From Phyto melanocephala (taxonomy: Eukaryota; Arthropoda; Insecta; Diptera; Rhinophoridae): DNA of 64,000 bases. The stretch spans positions 170,294,235 through 170,358,234 of the forward strand of contig OW799233.1 of NCBI GenBank assembly GCA_941918925.1, in the 5' to 3' direction. Shown one piece after another: positions 22,930 to 34,905 of this stretch; within the stretch, counting starts at the first letter, position 1, and every line of letters starts with the position of its first letter. The notes beneath the pieces are model-generated. The model worked only from the letters and a program-made list of their open reading frames with translations, ran no database searches and was not told the origin of the DNA. A program made the translations under genes and the position numbers.

Positions 22930-24546
22930 TTGTTAAAAACGATTATCTGTTCTTATCGCTACCAAACTGGTGGCTAGAGCAGGACAAAAATAGTGATATA
23001 AATGAAAGATAATAACAAACAAAAGTAAAAGGGTTGCTGTTTGGTAAAAAATTTTAATTTAACACATTGTGGTAAAATATATGAAAAAGGAAAAACTAAA
23101 AGTAGTTACCGAATTAAATTAACTTAAGTACCGTGAGTTAAATAGATGATATTGACAACCAACATGTAACCACCGATCAGAGAGTGCTGATGATGAAATC
23201 GTAGCTGGTTTCGAAAATGCATTCCACTCGGCTAGTGTCGGTAAAAATATAATTTTTCAAGATTTATTCTTTCATTTATCACAATTAAAAAAATCTTTGA
23301 AAAATTAAAGAATGTTAAATATGAACTCAAGCCTGATTAAAAATTTAAGAATATTAGTAATTTTTAAATTAAACTAAAGTTTAGCAAAACTGCTGAACAG
23401 TTTTTCTTTGTAATTCTTTTATTTTTAATAAAAAAATTCAAAGAGGCTAAAATTGACATATAAACATTTTCATAAATTATTATAATTCTTAAATATTTAT
23501 GTATGTATATGAATAGAGGTTTCTATCTGCAAATATTTTTTTTTAAAGTTTGATATTTATGAGCAAACCTAGCAAGTAAATAAAATAGTGAAGGATTTTC
23601 TTAGTAAACTTCAACGCTTCATAACAATGCTTTAATGCGATCAGAGAAAGTAAACAACACAAAGATTATAAAAGCGCCACGTCAATTTCAGCTAGCTACA
23701 TATTCATTCATAAATACGGCAACAAGTAGTATGCTTTAAACGTTTCAGTGTCAGCCATTCAGGCAGGCAATTTGTCAGACTGAGCTTGACAAGTAATCTC
23801 TGTAAGTTATAGCTTGTGGGTGTTGTTGTAGTTTTTGTTGATTTTTCTTACTCCATTAAAATGTTGTGAATGAATGACAGCAGCTTAAATAAATTTTCAA
23901 ACTTACCACCACCATTAATTGATTACCACCCGTTAAATGATGCTTAAAAAGAACTACTGTTACAGCTATTTCTACTTACAGACAAATTGTTCGTCGTTTG
24001 CAACAACAACTGAAAGAGAAAAGTTTTCTTTTTGTGGCAGCTTGTTTGGTTTATTTTAAAAATTACTTGATTTTAGCTGTTGTTGCTCTTACTGCTATTT
24101 TTGTTGATGATTATAGTTTGTCAAATTTTAAGAAATTTAAGCCATTCTCTGTCTTTCTACAAATAAAAGTATAATTTAAACGAATGAACAATATTTTCAT
24201 TACATTTAAGTACTGTTAAAAAAAATTAAATAAATGTAGAATTATTACAAACTCTGCAAAAGGTGGCCCAAAACTTTTACCCGATGTGTTAAGCAATATC
24301 TTTGAAAAGAGACGACATTATTGTGATCCAATTTTGAAAATGATATCTATAAAGTGGACACACCCTTCTTCAACGCTATTAAGGATCCCTTAAAAGCAGT
24401 TTTTTAAATTGAATAAATTAAATTGAACTTTGTTCAATAAGTTCTCGCACTCTTGTCGAATATTCTCATATTAAAAGCTTTCAGAGTCTAGAGCTTATTT
24501 TGCATAGTCCTGTGTTTTTAAAAACAAAAAAAAAAGTAAGAATTTG
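22930..24546. other. Non-repetitive DNA, no coding gene seen
   Basis: Apart from the candidate promoter at 23667, nothing is recognised. Composition is AT-rich with GTTGTTG runs near 23820 and 24080. Confidence 0.4.
23667..23812 (+). promoter_or_regulatory. Candidate promoter and first-exon donor
   Basis: TATAAAAG at 23667-23674 is followed 20-25 bp later by TTTCAGC, a weak initiator match, and then by a mixed-composition stretch up to AATCTCTGTAAGT near 23797-23809, a good splice-donor match. Together these suggest a short non-coding first exon with the gene continuing to the right. No second exon or protein was found in the window, so this is speculative. Confidence 0.25.
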
Positions 24547-24554
24547 TATTATTC

Positions 24555-25994
24555 GGCTCCACGAAAAGCCCCACAATGAAATAACGCCCAGGAAACAATC
24601 CCCAATTAAGTAAACCCCAAAAAATTAGAAATAACACCCAAAAACAGTGAATGAAATAACATCGAAAAATAAATGAAATAAACCCCAAAGCGAAAACGAA
24701 AAAACCCCCAATATTTGGAAGTAATTTCATATAAAATAACTCCCAATGATGAAAATGAAATAAACCCCATCAGCAACAAAAATGAAATTATGCCCAAAAT
24801 TCGCAGGCGTCTTCTTCATAATAAGGATATATGCAACTTCGAAAGTGTGTCAGCATTCATAATCAATTTTTCTCTGGTGAAGGAACATACAAAGCTCGTC
24901 CAGTGCAGTTATTTTCCCTTATACGATGGAAGCAATTTCAGATCAGCCACCAACGAGCTATCCTAAAACATTCGAATGGCGTAAATATCCAACTCATGGG
25001 AGACGTTATTATAGTTACAATACTGTGATTTTCATAGGCAACCACGTATGTCTTAAAATCAAATTTTTCAGGATAGCTACAAAACTGTGTTAGTGCTGAA
25101 CGATTTTTGAATATATATAGAAGTTACGTTGATATGCCATTAAAATAATCGGAATGGGTCCATCTTATTTAAAAAATTTTTAAAACCAAGTAAAGGCCAT
25201 CTAAAACCAAGCAATATGACATTATTAACTCAAGATCGTATAAAATAAACATACGCGGTTGCCAATGAAAACCACAGAATATTGTAAAGAAGGCTGTAAT
25301 TTTCTGTAATGGAGATGTGAGGAAGTATGGACAAAGACTTGTTTAATATTTCCAATATATTTATTTTTGAAACCCAACTACCAAAAAATTATTTTCATGT
25401 ACATACATAAATAATAATTTTAATACATTATACGTAAGAAATGGTAGAAAAAACAAAAATGCTGCCAGTTGGTTACACTTTATTATTATGTACCTCCTCA
25501 CTGCTTGGCAGAAGTGGAACCAACAACCGATTACTTTTGATTTAGGGAAAACAATCATTATTGCCGTCCGTAAACTAATTTCGTAGTCTATCACGAATGT
25601 CGCACCGACCAAATCCAGTGCGCTATCATTTATGTATTTGAAAAGATATTGTATTTTTATATAATTTATTTACAAGCAAATACACCCCCAAAAACCAACA
25701 GTTTTAAAAATGAAATAACCCCCGAATACAAAATGAAATAACACCCAAATTATACACGCTATGAAACAAGCCCCGAATTTTAAAAATTTGTTGGGTGTTA
25801 TTTCATTGGAGGTTATTTCATAATTGGAAAACCACAAATGAGAAATGAAATAATTTCCAAAAAAAATGAAAAACGGCCCAAAAAAATTGGGATTATTTCA
25901 TATGAAATAACACCCAAAAATGTATGAAAAAAATTTGGAGAATTATTCATTTCTCGTTTGGGCGTTATTTCATTGGAGGGCTTTTCGTGGAGCC
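24555..25994 (-). mobile_element. Mutator-like (MULE) element, internally deleted
   Basis: Terminal inverted repeats start GGCTCCACGAAAAGCCC and match over 36 bp with two differences. Flanks TATTATTC (24547-24554) and TATTATGC (25995-26002) agree at 7 of 8 positions, an aged 8-bp target duplication. The outer 250-330 bp at each side carry many copies of a motif like ATGAAATAACNCCC in both orientations. Inside, the minus strand keeps part of a MULE transposase. At 1440 bp it is a deletion derivative that could not move by itself. Confidence 0.75.
25361..25645 (-). pseudogene. MULE transposase catalytic fragment
   Basis: Minus-strand translation gives ALDLVGATFVIDYEISLRTA then FPKSKVIGCWFHFCQAVRR. 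The pattern 'tDFE-alr-ai--vFP-a-v-GCWFHf-Qal-r' is diagnostic of MULE transposases: Asp in VIDYE is a catalytic residue and C-W-F-H the conserved CxxH. Upstream and downstream domains are absent or unrecognisable. The best start shown (at 25612) is not an ATG, so I treat it as a relic. Confidence 0.7.
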
Positions 25995-26002
25995 TATTAT
26001 GC

Positions 26003-27855
26003 CCGATGTAAGGCTCTTTAGTTTCCATTTATCAATTGGCGGCAAGTGAAGCTCTATGATAATGCCTACACAAAGAAAACAGTATTGGTTTTGAGAACCA
26101 GAATATAATATAATTTTATGACTGTTTCTCCAGAATTTCGGTTCAGAATATCAATGTTTAGTCAGCACTATAAAGTTTTAGTTCTTGCAGTAGAAATTTT
26201 TTAACGACAAAATAAAAGTTCGATTGCATGAACTGAACCATTCGATTGGAAAAGATTTTGACTCTCTATTTTCTGCGTATGTTTGGCTCTCCGTTTACAG
26301 TTACGATGTTACTCTGGGCATTCTCATTTAAATAAGAGCCGATGACAACTCCAGTATAAATAACTCACTATAAGTGACTTAGGATGACAAAATATCTATT
26401 GTGAATAATATGTAGATTCTTAAGAATCCGAATGAGAAAATTGTGTTTGTTTAAGTACCCGTTCAAACAAAAATGTGCCTTTACGCTCATAAAAAGTTTG
26501 ACTAAATTTACTGCTAACTATAAGCAAAATTTATAATAGTCAGGAGTGTTTCGCATTCTAAAAAGCAGAGCGTTCCATGGCTTATCGATTCGTATATTGA
26601 ACATTTTTATTTTATTTTAAAGATTAAGTTAAATTTTTTTTAGGGGGAAAAAGTTAACAAGAGTTTATACAGCTTAGTATCTTCGTTGGTAGTTTCTACA
26701 ATATTCATTTTCGACTTCACAAAATATATATTTTTTTAAGACTTTTAAATCCACTTTATGAAGATTCTACATGTTGCACAGGCCTGTCTGTAACAACAAT
26801 ATTTTCTTTTTTCTTCCATATTTTACCGTATAAATGTACATTTTTAGAAGTAGGACAACTAATAGACACATTTGCTCATATTAATAGACATGATATGTAT
26901 CTAGGGCTATAAAAAAAAGTTGGACAAATTGCTTGCTAATCGGCAAAGTTATAGCCAAAAAAATTAAAAAAAATATATATATTTTTTATATATCAAGTTT
27001 TCCAAGCTCTCAAATAATTTTTGGGTACCGTAAAAACATTATATTACAAACAGTAGTATCGACAATTATTACTGAATAAAAACAAATAGTTTTGAAACTT
27101 GCTGAGATATACGCACTAAAAAACAAGAGCGTCGGTGTTTACCTACGCAAATAAATTTTCTCATCTATTATACAGCCGAGAGAATTGATATAGATATCGA
27201 TTGAAAGAGCTTGACTAGCAAAATATAATGCATTATGAAAAATTTTAAGTTAGTGATGGCCGGCACTACAAAATATCGTCTAATAAATTTATAGATTTAT
27301 AGATAATTTAAATCGTTTTTAAAAATGTATGGAAAAGTTAAAATCCAAGATGGCGTTCTAAATAAATTTTTGGATATATGGGTCAAATATAGTATTTACG
27401 GTTATATCTCTTTCAACCTCACAACACTGGTATCAAACGAAAAAGCTTAACCAGTAGGTAATCAAATATGGCGTTGAACATAACAAAGCCAACCGGTATA
27501 TAATATTAAATCTAAAATCTAGGCCTGCAATGATGTAATAACTATATAAGATGGTGAAGGGTATCAACAGATACAATGTAGCACACTTACTAAATAGTTT
27601 ATATATTCGTATTGTAAATCGACAGCTGTTGTAGTATGTGTTTAACAAGTTTATGTAAAACATTAAACGGAAATTTTTTTGTGGAATATTTTAACCCTCC
27701 AACTCTTTCGTCCATTTGTTCCAAGAAATAGGCATAAATGTACTATTGAAATAGGGTTAAAATATTTGTCATAAAATTCAACTTTGAGTCTCTGAATGCA
27801 GCAATTTTAATGACAGAAATAAATCAAAACAAAAGTCGGTTTTAGAGCTAATTTA
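26003..27855. other. AT-rich DNA with old repeat scraps
   Basis: 26640-26760 and 26840-27170 hold phrases such as CTAATCGGCAAAGTTATAG that recur inverted at about 42840-42870. 27240-27480 has 'AAGATGGCGTTC' phrases like 14760. No gene. Confidence 0.4.
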
Positions 27856-27859
27856 TCCA

Positions 27860-28165
27860 TTTTGACTTCATAAAGTCCTTGTTTAATTTTATGAAGATCT
27901 AAATATGTCCGTCCGTCTGCCTGCGTGTTCAAAGCACGATAGAGCTCGACCCGAAAAAGTAAGGGGAATCAAAAACAATGTCCTTCCTACATCGATAACA
28001 ATGCGATTCTGTGTAAACGCATTGACGTAAAGCGATTAAACTGCAAAAGTTTATTTCCTGAGTAAAAAATTATATTTCCCTGAAAACTGTCCAAATCTAT
28101 ACATTATGAAAAGAGCTATAGATCAAAATGTACGAAAATTTATTTATAATTTTTATTTAGCTTTA
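27860..28165 (+). repeat. Family B dispersed repeat, partial
   Basis: Contains ATGTCCGTCCGTCTGCCTGC, AATGTCCTTCCTACATCG, ACGCATTGACGTAAA and GAAAACTGTCCAAATCTATA, all shared with 30886-31480. Confidence 0.65.
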
Positions 28166-28169
28166 TGCA

Positions 28170-29282
28170 CATATATATCAGTTTTAAAATACGCCCCGTA
28201 TCTTTAAGCTATAGGCAAATGCATATCTTTTTATAGCGGTCTTAAATAGGTACACATATCTGATAAAATTCTTTAACATGTTTATATAATTTGTTGCCAA
28301 CTTACTCCCAAAATAATCCGTATGTGAATAGAATAATAAATTTTTGTTGATATTGAAACACTTCGGATTTCAGAAGCAATTGTCCAGTCAGTGACAATTG
28401 TCTATACCTTAAATTCACTTTAGCGCTCTCAAAACCCTTAGTCAGGACTGCAGCCATAAAATTGATTTAAATTTTAATACAATCAATTTATTAACATCAA
28501 TTTAAAAATTTAATAAAATTGTGCAGAAAAATGCCAAAATATACCATAAGCCAATTTTTTCGGTTGCCACAGATTTTGTAACTTTTGCCACTTTTATCTA
28601 CAGCATGATGTCGGATAATACTCCATACCCTACTTATTAGAAAGTTGTCTGTTTGAATAGTTATTTTTAACTTAACATTTTGTTTGAAAACAAATTTACA
28701 CACACATATACGTTCATACTTACAAAACCGTATAACAAACTGTTGTGAACCCATATTGGTTGTTCGCTTACTTATCACTTTTAATATTTCTTTATGCAAA
28801 AAACAAAAAACAAGTATTTACCAAAGAATGTACGACAAACTTGTAATTATCTTATAATCATTATAATTTACAAAATTAAATTAATCTTGTTAAAATATTC
28901 GTACATAATCTGTAACACACTTTTACAGAGAACAAAAAAAAATTTATGTTTAGCTGTAACAAGTTGAAAACATGAAAATAAAAGTCTATTTAATTATTTG
29001 TAAAATTATATGTTATCAAGAATACTACTTTGAAAATCTATTGAAATTATTCATTTGGATAAATTAAATAGTTTTGTTTTTGGAGAATGTATTGTCGCCT
29101 TAAATAAAAACCGCCCTAACTACAAATTATGAGGTAGATATTATAAATTGTTAATGCAATCACAATTTTTTTTATAACATAGACTAGAATAAATGAAAAA
29201 ATTCAATTTGGTATTTTTAATTAGTTAAGATGGTTTGTGTCTTAGGTAACGGTATGTATGTTCAGTTAAAAATGTTGGGAAG
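28170..29282. other. AT-rich DNA, no gene seen
   Basis: The 100-codon minus-strand open stretch at 28497-28799 starts with TTG and matches nothing I know. Confidence 0.4.
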
Positions 29283-29681
29283 AATAGCATCAGAGATCGA
29301 TCGATCGGCTCACAGCCGGCAAAGAGATGCCGCCGACTTTTTTGGAGTGTTCAAGGCGCCGCTGACTTGTTTTGGCTTAAATCGGCTCAAATATGTAGCC
29401 GGCTAACATTTCTTACATTCATGTACACAGAAATTTTTTACATTTAAATTTATTTTATTTAACATTTAGGATGAAAAAAATATTTTTCTATTTTATGTCC
29501 TGAAAAATGGCAACGAAATATAATAATATCGCAAAGGTGACAATTTTACTTAATAAAGATATTGCTTATTATATTGAATTATTAACTATAAGTTTCTGAA
29601 AGTACAATTTCGGAATGTTGGAAATATTTTGGCGATATATGTATATTAAACTAAATTATTTTTATGATTATTTTTCCATAG

Positions 29682-29895
29682 GTCTTTCCAAACCTGACAA
29701 AGTTTGCTGACGTTTGTTTTGGAATTCCAGCAACATCAGCATCATCTGAAGAGGCGTTTTCCGCCTCAGGTTTATGCATTATTGCAAAAAGGAGCCGGTT
29801 ACACCCCACAACAGCAAAAAAAAAAAGCAATTGTTTGTTTATGACAACAAAAATATTATTAAAACTTTTTTATAAGAAAAAATTATTTATTTAAA
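29682..29895 (+). pseudogene. hAT transposase C-terminal exon
   Basis: An AG acceptor after a pyrimidine-rich stretch (TTTTTCCATAG, ending 29681) precedes VFPNLTKFADVCFGIPATSA, then SSEEAFSASG, AKRSRLHPTT and a Lys-rich run; a stop follows at about 29893. The 'FPnLs-lA---l-IPATSasSER-FS-aG' pattern is the hAT dimerisation domain. An AATAAA overlaps the end, as expected for the real 3' end. The usual Arg of SER is Glu here. All N-terminal and catalytic exons are missing. Confidence 0.75.
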
Positions 29896-29934
29896 TAAAA
29901 TCTTGTTTTATGATAAATAACTTTCAAAATATAT

Positions 29935-30454
29935 TGTTACGTTTATACCTTTTATAAACGTTGGATTATTTCCTTTAAATAAACCTCTTGAGTTCTTTTA
30001 TTGCAATTAAACACACTTTTAATTCGTTATTAAATTAAGAGCACTTTATTTATTTAAATACACTCAGATATTGTTCTTATATCACTTTACTTATTACACT
30101 TATAGTTATACACTTTTATTATCAAACTCACTTTGATACGCACTTTACAAGCTCTATTGTAATACTGATCATGTTAGCTGTGTTGTTCGGCTATTTATAG
30201 TAACATAGTGGTGTTCGACAAAGTTCTCGTATGTACATTCTAGTACATTCGAAAACCGTTAAATTTAAATTAAGACGTTAAGTAATAGGTACGAATAATA
30301 GAAGTGCCTAAAAGTATGCTACACATAACAACAAACATCATGTTCGAACAACCAGCAAAATAAACTAAGACAAATACAACTACAGTAACTTTAACTACTA
30401 CAACTCAAATAAATTATAATGTAAATTAAGCTATTTAAAAATAAATCTGTAACA
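29935..30454. mobile_element. Solo LTR, gypsy-type 4-bp target duplication
   Basis: Begins TGTTACGTTT and ends ATCTGTAACA (inverted TGTTAC/GTAACA), flanked on both sides by ATAT (29931-29934 and 30455-30458). A 520-bp unit with TG...CA ends and a 4-bp ATAT duplication fits a solo LTR of the gypsy superfamily left by LTR-LTR recombination. It lacks coding capacity. A sequence related to its left end lies at about 46795-46836 on the opposite strand. Confidence 0.7.
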
Positions 30455-30885
30455 ATATAAAAATATATACATATATTTGAAGCCGGCTTTAGTCGGCTAT
30501 GAGCCGCCGCCGATAATTTTCTTCTTAGCCGCCGCCGCCAACTTTTTACTCCGATTTGCTTCTCTGAATAGCACACGCAACTGTTTACAGTCATATTTAC
30601 CACTATCGTGAATCTCAATCGTAAATACATAAATTCCAAAAGATTTTCAACGCTGACATATCCTGATTAAATACATTAGTTTCCTTCCATTTCCCTAACA
30701 AATTTTAATTTTTACCCCTTTTTAAAGACTCAAGGACATGAAGGCATACTTGTTGAAGGCTTTTCTTTGTCCTGATGCTTTAAAGATTTTCTTATTCATT
30801 TTATTAATTCACATATTTATAAATTAGGCTGTGCCCCCAACTTCGTCTGCATAGTTATCGGGACGAAAGATGGTCTATTTTTATA

Positions 30886-31640
30886 CACACCACCAAAAAA
30901 TGGTGTCGGGGTATACTAATTTTATCATTCCGTTTGTAACACATCGAAATATCAATTTTAAATCTTATAAGGTATATCTTTTCTAAATATTAGTTTCATT
31001 TTATAACGTTCTAGATATGTCCATCTGTCTGCACAATAGAATTCGAACCGAAAAAGTTAGGAGGATCAAATTTTGCCAGAATATTTCAAATACACAAGGT
31101 TTATTTGACATTGAAAATGGGCCATATCTCGTAATGCAAGAGAAGGTCAAAAAACAATGTCCTTCCTAAATCGAATAAAATTTGATTGTGTCTAAACGCA
31201 TTGACGTAAAACAATAAAAGTAAAAAAATAATTTCCCCTGAAAACTGTCCAAATCTATACATTATGAATTGAGTTATAAATGAAAATGTACGAAAATTTA
31301 TACTGCACTGTGTTTTTAGCGGTATATTTAATAATATAAAACTGACAAAATTAGATGTACGATTCTGAAATTGCTTTTTGATCAAAAGACTTGTAGTAAC
31401 GAAAAATTAAGGTGACACGCCCACTTTAACGCCCACTTCCTATATAACGGCTTATATCAAATTCATATAATTTCTCAATGGAGAAAGACTTTGGAAGGAT
31501 AAAAAAATGGAATATCTAAGTTGAATTTATTGCAGAAACTGCTTTAACACGCCTACTTCAACGCCCACTTCTCACATTATTTACTGTTAATCAAATTTAA
31601 AAGCTCAAAAAATCGACAGAATTATATGTATTATATGACG
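30886..31640 (+). repeat. Family B dispersed repeat, longest copy
   Basis: Runs from TATACACACCACCAAAAAAT and ATTCCGTTTGTAACACATCG through ATGTCCATCTGTCTGC and AACTGTCCAAATCTATACAT to ACTGACAAAATTAGATGTAC and two 'ACGCCCACTTC' phrases. ATTCCGTTTGTAACA-type sequence is common in fly repeats from memory. No long coding frame; minus-strand open stretches are incidental. Confidence 0.65.
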
Positions 31641-31859
31641 ATTTTTTGCATATATAGCTTTCTGGTTGATTTGATAATAGTGGTGAATAAATAAAAGCGA
31701 GAGGGATATTTACAACTGAACAAAGAACCAGAATAATATAATTTAATTTTTAAAACAAGTGATCAATTATTTTAACGCAAAAAGCATATCGTCGACATTG
31801 AAAACTCCGAATTTCGCCTTATTTCCGAATTTCAATGCTGAGTTTATCATCACCACCAA

Positions 31860-32315
31860 CATGACACCGTAAGAGATTTTCCTCGTACCGGTAGACCAGG
31901 TTTAATTCGCACTGCGAATAATATTGAACGAGTAGAGATACATGTATCAGAAGACCTTCTGCTAAGCTAGGAATTGCTGGTACGTCACTACGTCTCATAC
32001 AAAAAAAAAAATAAAACTGGTGGAAGAATTAAAACCCGAAGATCATCAGCAACGTCTAAAACTTGCGATTAAATTTCAACAGTTGGCCAGAAATTAAATT
32101 TCATTTAAATGGCTTTGCAATAAACAGAACTGTAGGTTCCGGTATTCTGAAAATTCATAAACGCCAATTGTACCCAAATATATGTACATTATGCTGTATC
32201 ATTACATCTAAAATAATATTGGGCCTTACTACTTTTAAAATGTAGATGGAAGTACTGTAACCATAAATGGAGAGTGAAATCGATTTATGATAGAACATTT
32301 TTTACATCTTGTTCT
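31860..32315 (+). pseudogene. Mariner-like transposase relic (copy b)
   Basis: 31866-31960 reads RDFPRTGRPGLIRTANNIER, the linker after the N-terminal HTH domains in the same family as copy a. Next comes IKLVEELKPEDHQQRLKLA near 32010-32070, then FHLNGFAINRT and, in a shifted frame, GPYYF and VDGSTVTINGE near 32250. Several stops and an A-run interrupt it. The C-terminal catalytic third is missing. Confidence 0.65.
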
Positions 32316-32319
32316 AAAA

Positions 32320-33237
32320 ATACCGAAGATATGATGTATGTATTTTCACAAACATCAAATAATCAAGCACACACATACATTTTTAAAAGTCTACTTTTTT
32401 TTTATTTTCTTTGCTTGTTTTTTTTAATATTAATTTTACTCTCACTGACTTAAATCTGACATTTTGCATTTTAATACATGTTCAAAATATGAAATTCAAA
32501 ATAAAAGTGTTTAAGGTAAACCAACAAAAAAGGTAATTTAAATATAAAGTTTTTATTTATGTAGTTAAATAAATTTCATTTGTTTTTGAACAATTGAATG
32601 TAAATTCAAATGATTTTAATCCTTTTACTAAATCCTTTTACAAATTGAATCTTTGAAACTTTTGTAATGGCACACAGCAGTAGATGTCTAAATTGTGTTT
32701 TTCGTCAAAAGGTCATTTATGCTTTACAATAAGGGCTTACATCTATACAAAAGACTATAATTAGAAATTTATTGGGGTTTTAGAAGGTTTATGAAATTCA
32801 ATTATTAGAAGGTCTTAAAGTCTGCCTTTGTAAATTTATATTTAATAATTTTTAAATAGAAGTGATTATTTTATGGAATTAAGTAGTAATAGAAAAGACA
32901 CTAATAGGAGCAGGAGTAATTTATGTATATTGATGACAAATAATGTGGGATTTTTAATTTGTCTTTGCTTTAGCTAGTAACCAAGAAAATAAATCAATAT
33001 GGGTTTAGGTACTGAAAATAAATAATTTGTAAATAGAGTAAAAATTAACGAAAAAAATGGAAATGGTTTAAAGTTTTTGGAACTTATAACTTAATAGTGA
33101 AAAAGCATTGATTTTAAACGACCTAAATGTAAAAAAAAAATAATTAAAATGGTTGGCTTAAAAAAGAATGCAGCATCATGTAAAATATTTTGAACAATTC
33201 ATATAAACTAAATTAACTTATTAAATATTGAATGCTT
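32320..33237. other. AT-rich DNA, no gene seen
   Basis: No open frame, inverted repeat or tandem repeat of note. Confidence 0.5.
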
Positions 33238-33574
33238 TTGTGATTCCGTGTGAAATTTCTACAATTTTCATTTCCGACTCCATAAAGTATATATTTTCTG
33301 TTAGTCTATCCGTCTGTCAATGTGTATGTTGAAATCAACTTTTTGAAGCCCCCCAGATATTCTAAAACCCGTGTAAGATACAAAATTATCAGAAATATTT
33401 GGGATCAGAAAAATCGCTTCATAAACATCCGAGATATGATGTAGAAACCTAGACCATCTTGTCTTTTTTTATTTTTTTTTTATGAGATGTTTTTAAGCGC
33501 ATAAAGTCATTAAATAGATAATGAAACATATATGTATTTTTGTATTCGGCACGGCCGAATATAGCACTCTTAGT
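33238..33574 (-). repeat. Family A repeat, internally deleted
   Basis: Minus-strand copy running from ATTCCGTGTGAAATTTCTAC to TTCGGCACGGCCGAATATAG. The octamer array is nearly lost, and the A-rich core and A/B-box region are deleted. Confidence 0.75.
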
Positions 33575-33923
33575 GGATTTTTATAAATTTTTTTTTTTGC
33601 TGGGTAATTAAATTTTTTTATTTAACTGGTAAAATTTTACTTGCAACAAAAAGATTCATTAATATAAAAATAGAATTTGTTCACTATATAAATTTTTAAC
33701 TTGGCATTTTTCTTTTATTTTTTTAATATTAAAATATCTTTAAAAAATACATTTACTGCCACATTCATAAAAATTTTTAGGTTTATAAGAGACTTATTTG
33801 ACAGATGTTGTACAAAAATTTGTTAAATAAGCCTTCAATAAACCTCAACTTTTTTTATTAATATGGCAGTTTTTTAGGAATATCTGCTGTGTGGTCCACC
33901 CGGAATGCACAATGCTAATTTTA

Positions 33924-34720
33924 AGCAAGTAAGAGTGCTATATTCGGCTGTGCCGAATCTTATATACCCTTCACAACGTGTAGTCATGCAATAACAGTAG
34001 TTTGTATCACCATTCATCTTATATGAAATACGTACATACAAATATAAAAACATCCCATTGTAAAATTATAAATTTACGTATATATGTAAAAAAAAAAATA
34101 AGAAAAAGATTAAAAAAAAAATTAAAAAAAAAAAATTTTAAAAAAAAATTTAAAAAAAAAAAATTTAACATAAATAATAAATATAAAACAAAAAAAAAAT
34201 AAAAAAAAATAAAAATATAAATATAATATAAAATAAAAAATAAAAAAAAAAATTAAAAAAAAAAATTTTAAAAAATATAAAAAAAATAAAAAATTTTTTT
34301 TGGCTCAGCTGGGATTCGATAGCGCGTTTACACTAACCAGTATACACGTTTGTATGTATGTATGTTGTTGTTGTAATGTTGTTTTTGTGAAAAAAAAATC
34401 GAGGTGGTCGTGGGTTTTTGCTCATATCTCAGTTGTTTATCTACTGATGTTTTTGATTTTCAATACCGATCTACTCCCGAATATTTCTGATATTTTAATA
34501 CCTCACCCGGGTCCCAGCTATTTTGGGGGCTTCAAAAACTTGATTTCAACATACACACGGACAGACGGTCAGACGGACAGACTGACAGAGCTCAATCGAT
34601 TTCCCTATTCATAAGCTTTCAGAAAATATATACTTTATTGGGTCGGAAATGAAAATTGTAGAAATTTCACACGGAATGACAAACCTATATATACCCTTTT
34701 TCATTGTGTGAAGGGTATAA
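33924..34720 (+). repeat. Family A repeat, full-length
   Basis: Starts AGCAAGTAAGAGTGCTATAT with hairpin ATTCGGCTGTGCCGAAT and ends GTGTGAAGGGTATAATAAAA. The A-rich core (about 34088-34290) produces a lysine-rich open stretch that is not a gene. It abuts mariner relic copy f. Confidence 0.85.
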
Positions 34721-34724
34721 TAAA

Positions 34725-34905
34725 ACAAAAAGTTTTCAGAGAATTTAACAATTATGTGTAAAACAAAGTTTATGCCAAATTTTCGAAACGGATTCGGTGG
34801 CATACTTCTATCTGATGATCCGTATTTTCGATGACATTGAGACATAATTGAGGTTCAATATCGTTTATGTTTAATTTTTGTCCAATTCGACATATTAAAA
34901 AACCA
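34725..34905 (-). pseudogene. Mariner-like transposase C-terminus relic (copy f)
   Basis: On the minus strand the sequence reads DIEPQLCLNVIENTDHQIEV then CHRIRFENLA and a stop, matching the C-terminal helix region of the mariner family seen at 50716 and 53120. The 3' tail (AAATTCTCTGAAAACTTT) resembles the tail of copy e. It abuts the 3' end of a family A repeat at 34720. Confidence 0.5.

Larger units (their letters stand above)
29291..30566 (+). mobile_element. hAT-type element with nested solo LTR
   Basis: Both ends begin CAGAGA (left CAGAGATCGATCGATC; right, reversed, CAGAGAAGCAAATCGG). Flanks AATAGCAT (29283-29290) and AATAGCAC (30567-30574) agree at 7 of 8, fitting the hAT 8-bp duplication. 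Both subterminal regions are unusually GC-rich, with GCCGCCG and GCCGGC blocks in both orientations. Inside lies a hAT transposase C-terminal exon. Removing the inserted LTR (29935-30454) and one 4-bp duplication leaves about 750 bp, so it was a non-autonomous derivative. Confidence 0.75.

Noticed and set aside
24555..24800. P-element relationship suggested by the ATGAAATAAC motif, which also occurs in P-element termini
   Set aside because: The element's own ends are GGCTCC and the coding remnant is MULE-type, so the shared short motif is probably coincidence.
24715..24966. Open stretches at the left end of the MULE element
   Set aside because: They translate the ATGAAATAACCCC motif array; only the 25361-25645 piece has a transposase signature.
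24831..24966. FLYWCH zinc finger on the minus strand near the MULE fragment
   Set aside because: A loose W...C...C pattern only, with a stop, and on the wrong side of the catalytic fragment for the usual domain order.
28497..28799. 100-codon minus-strand open stretch
   Set aside because: TTG start and no recognisable domain.
34002..34202. Lysine-rich open stretch
   Set aside because: Translation of the A-rich core of a family A repeat.
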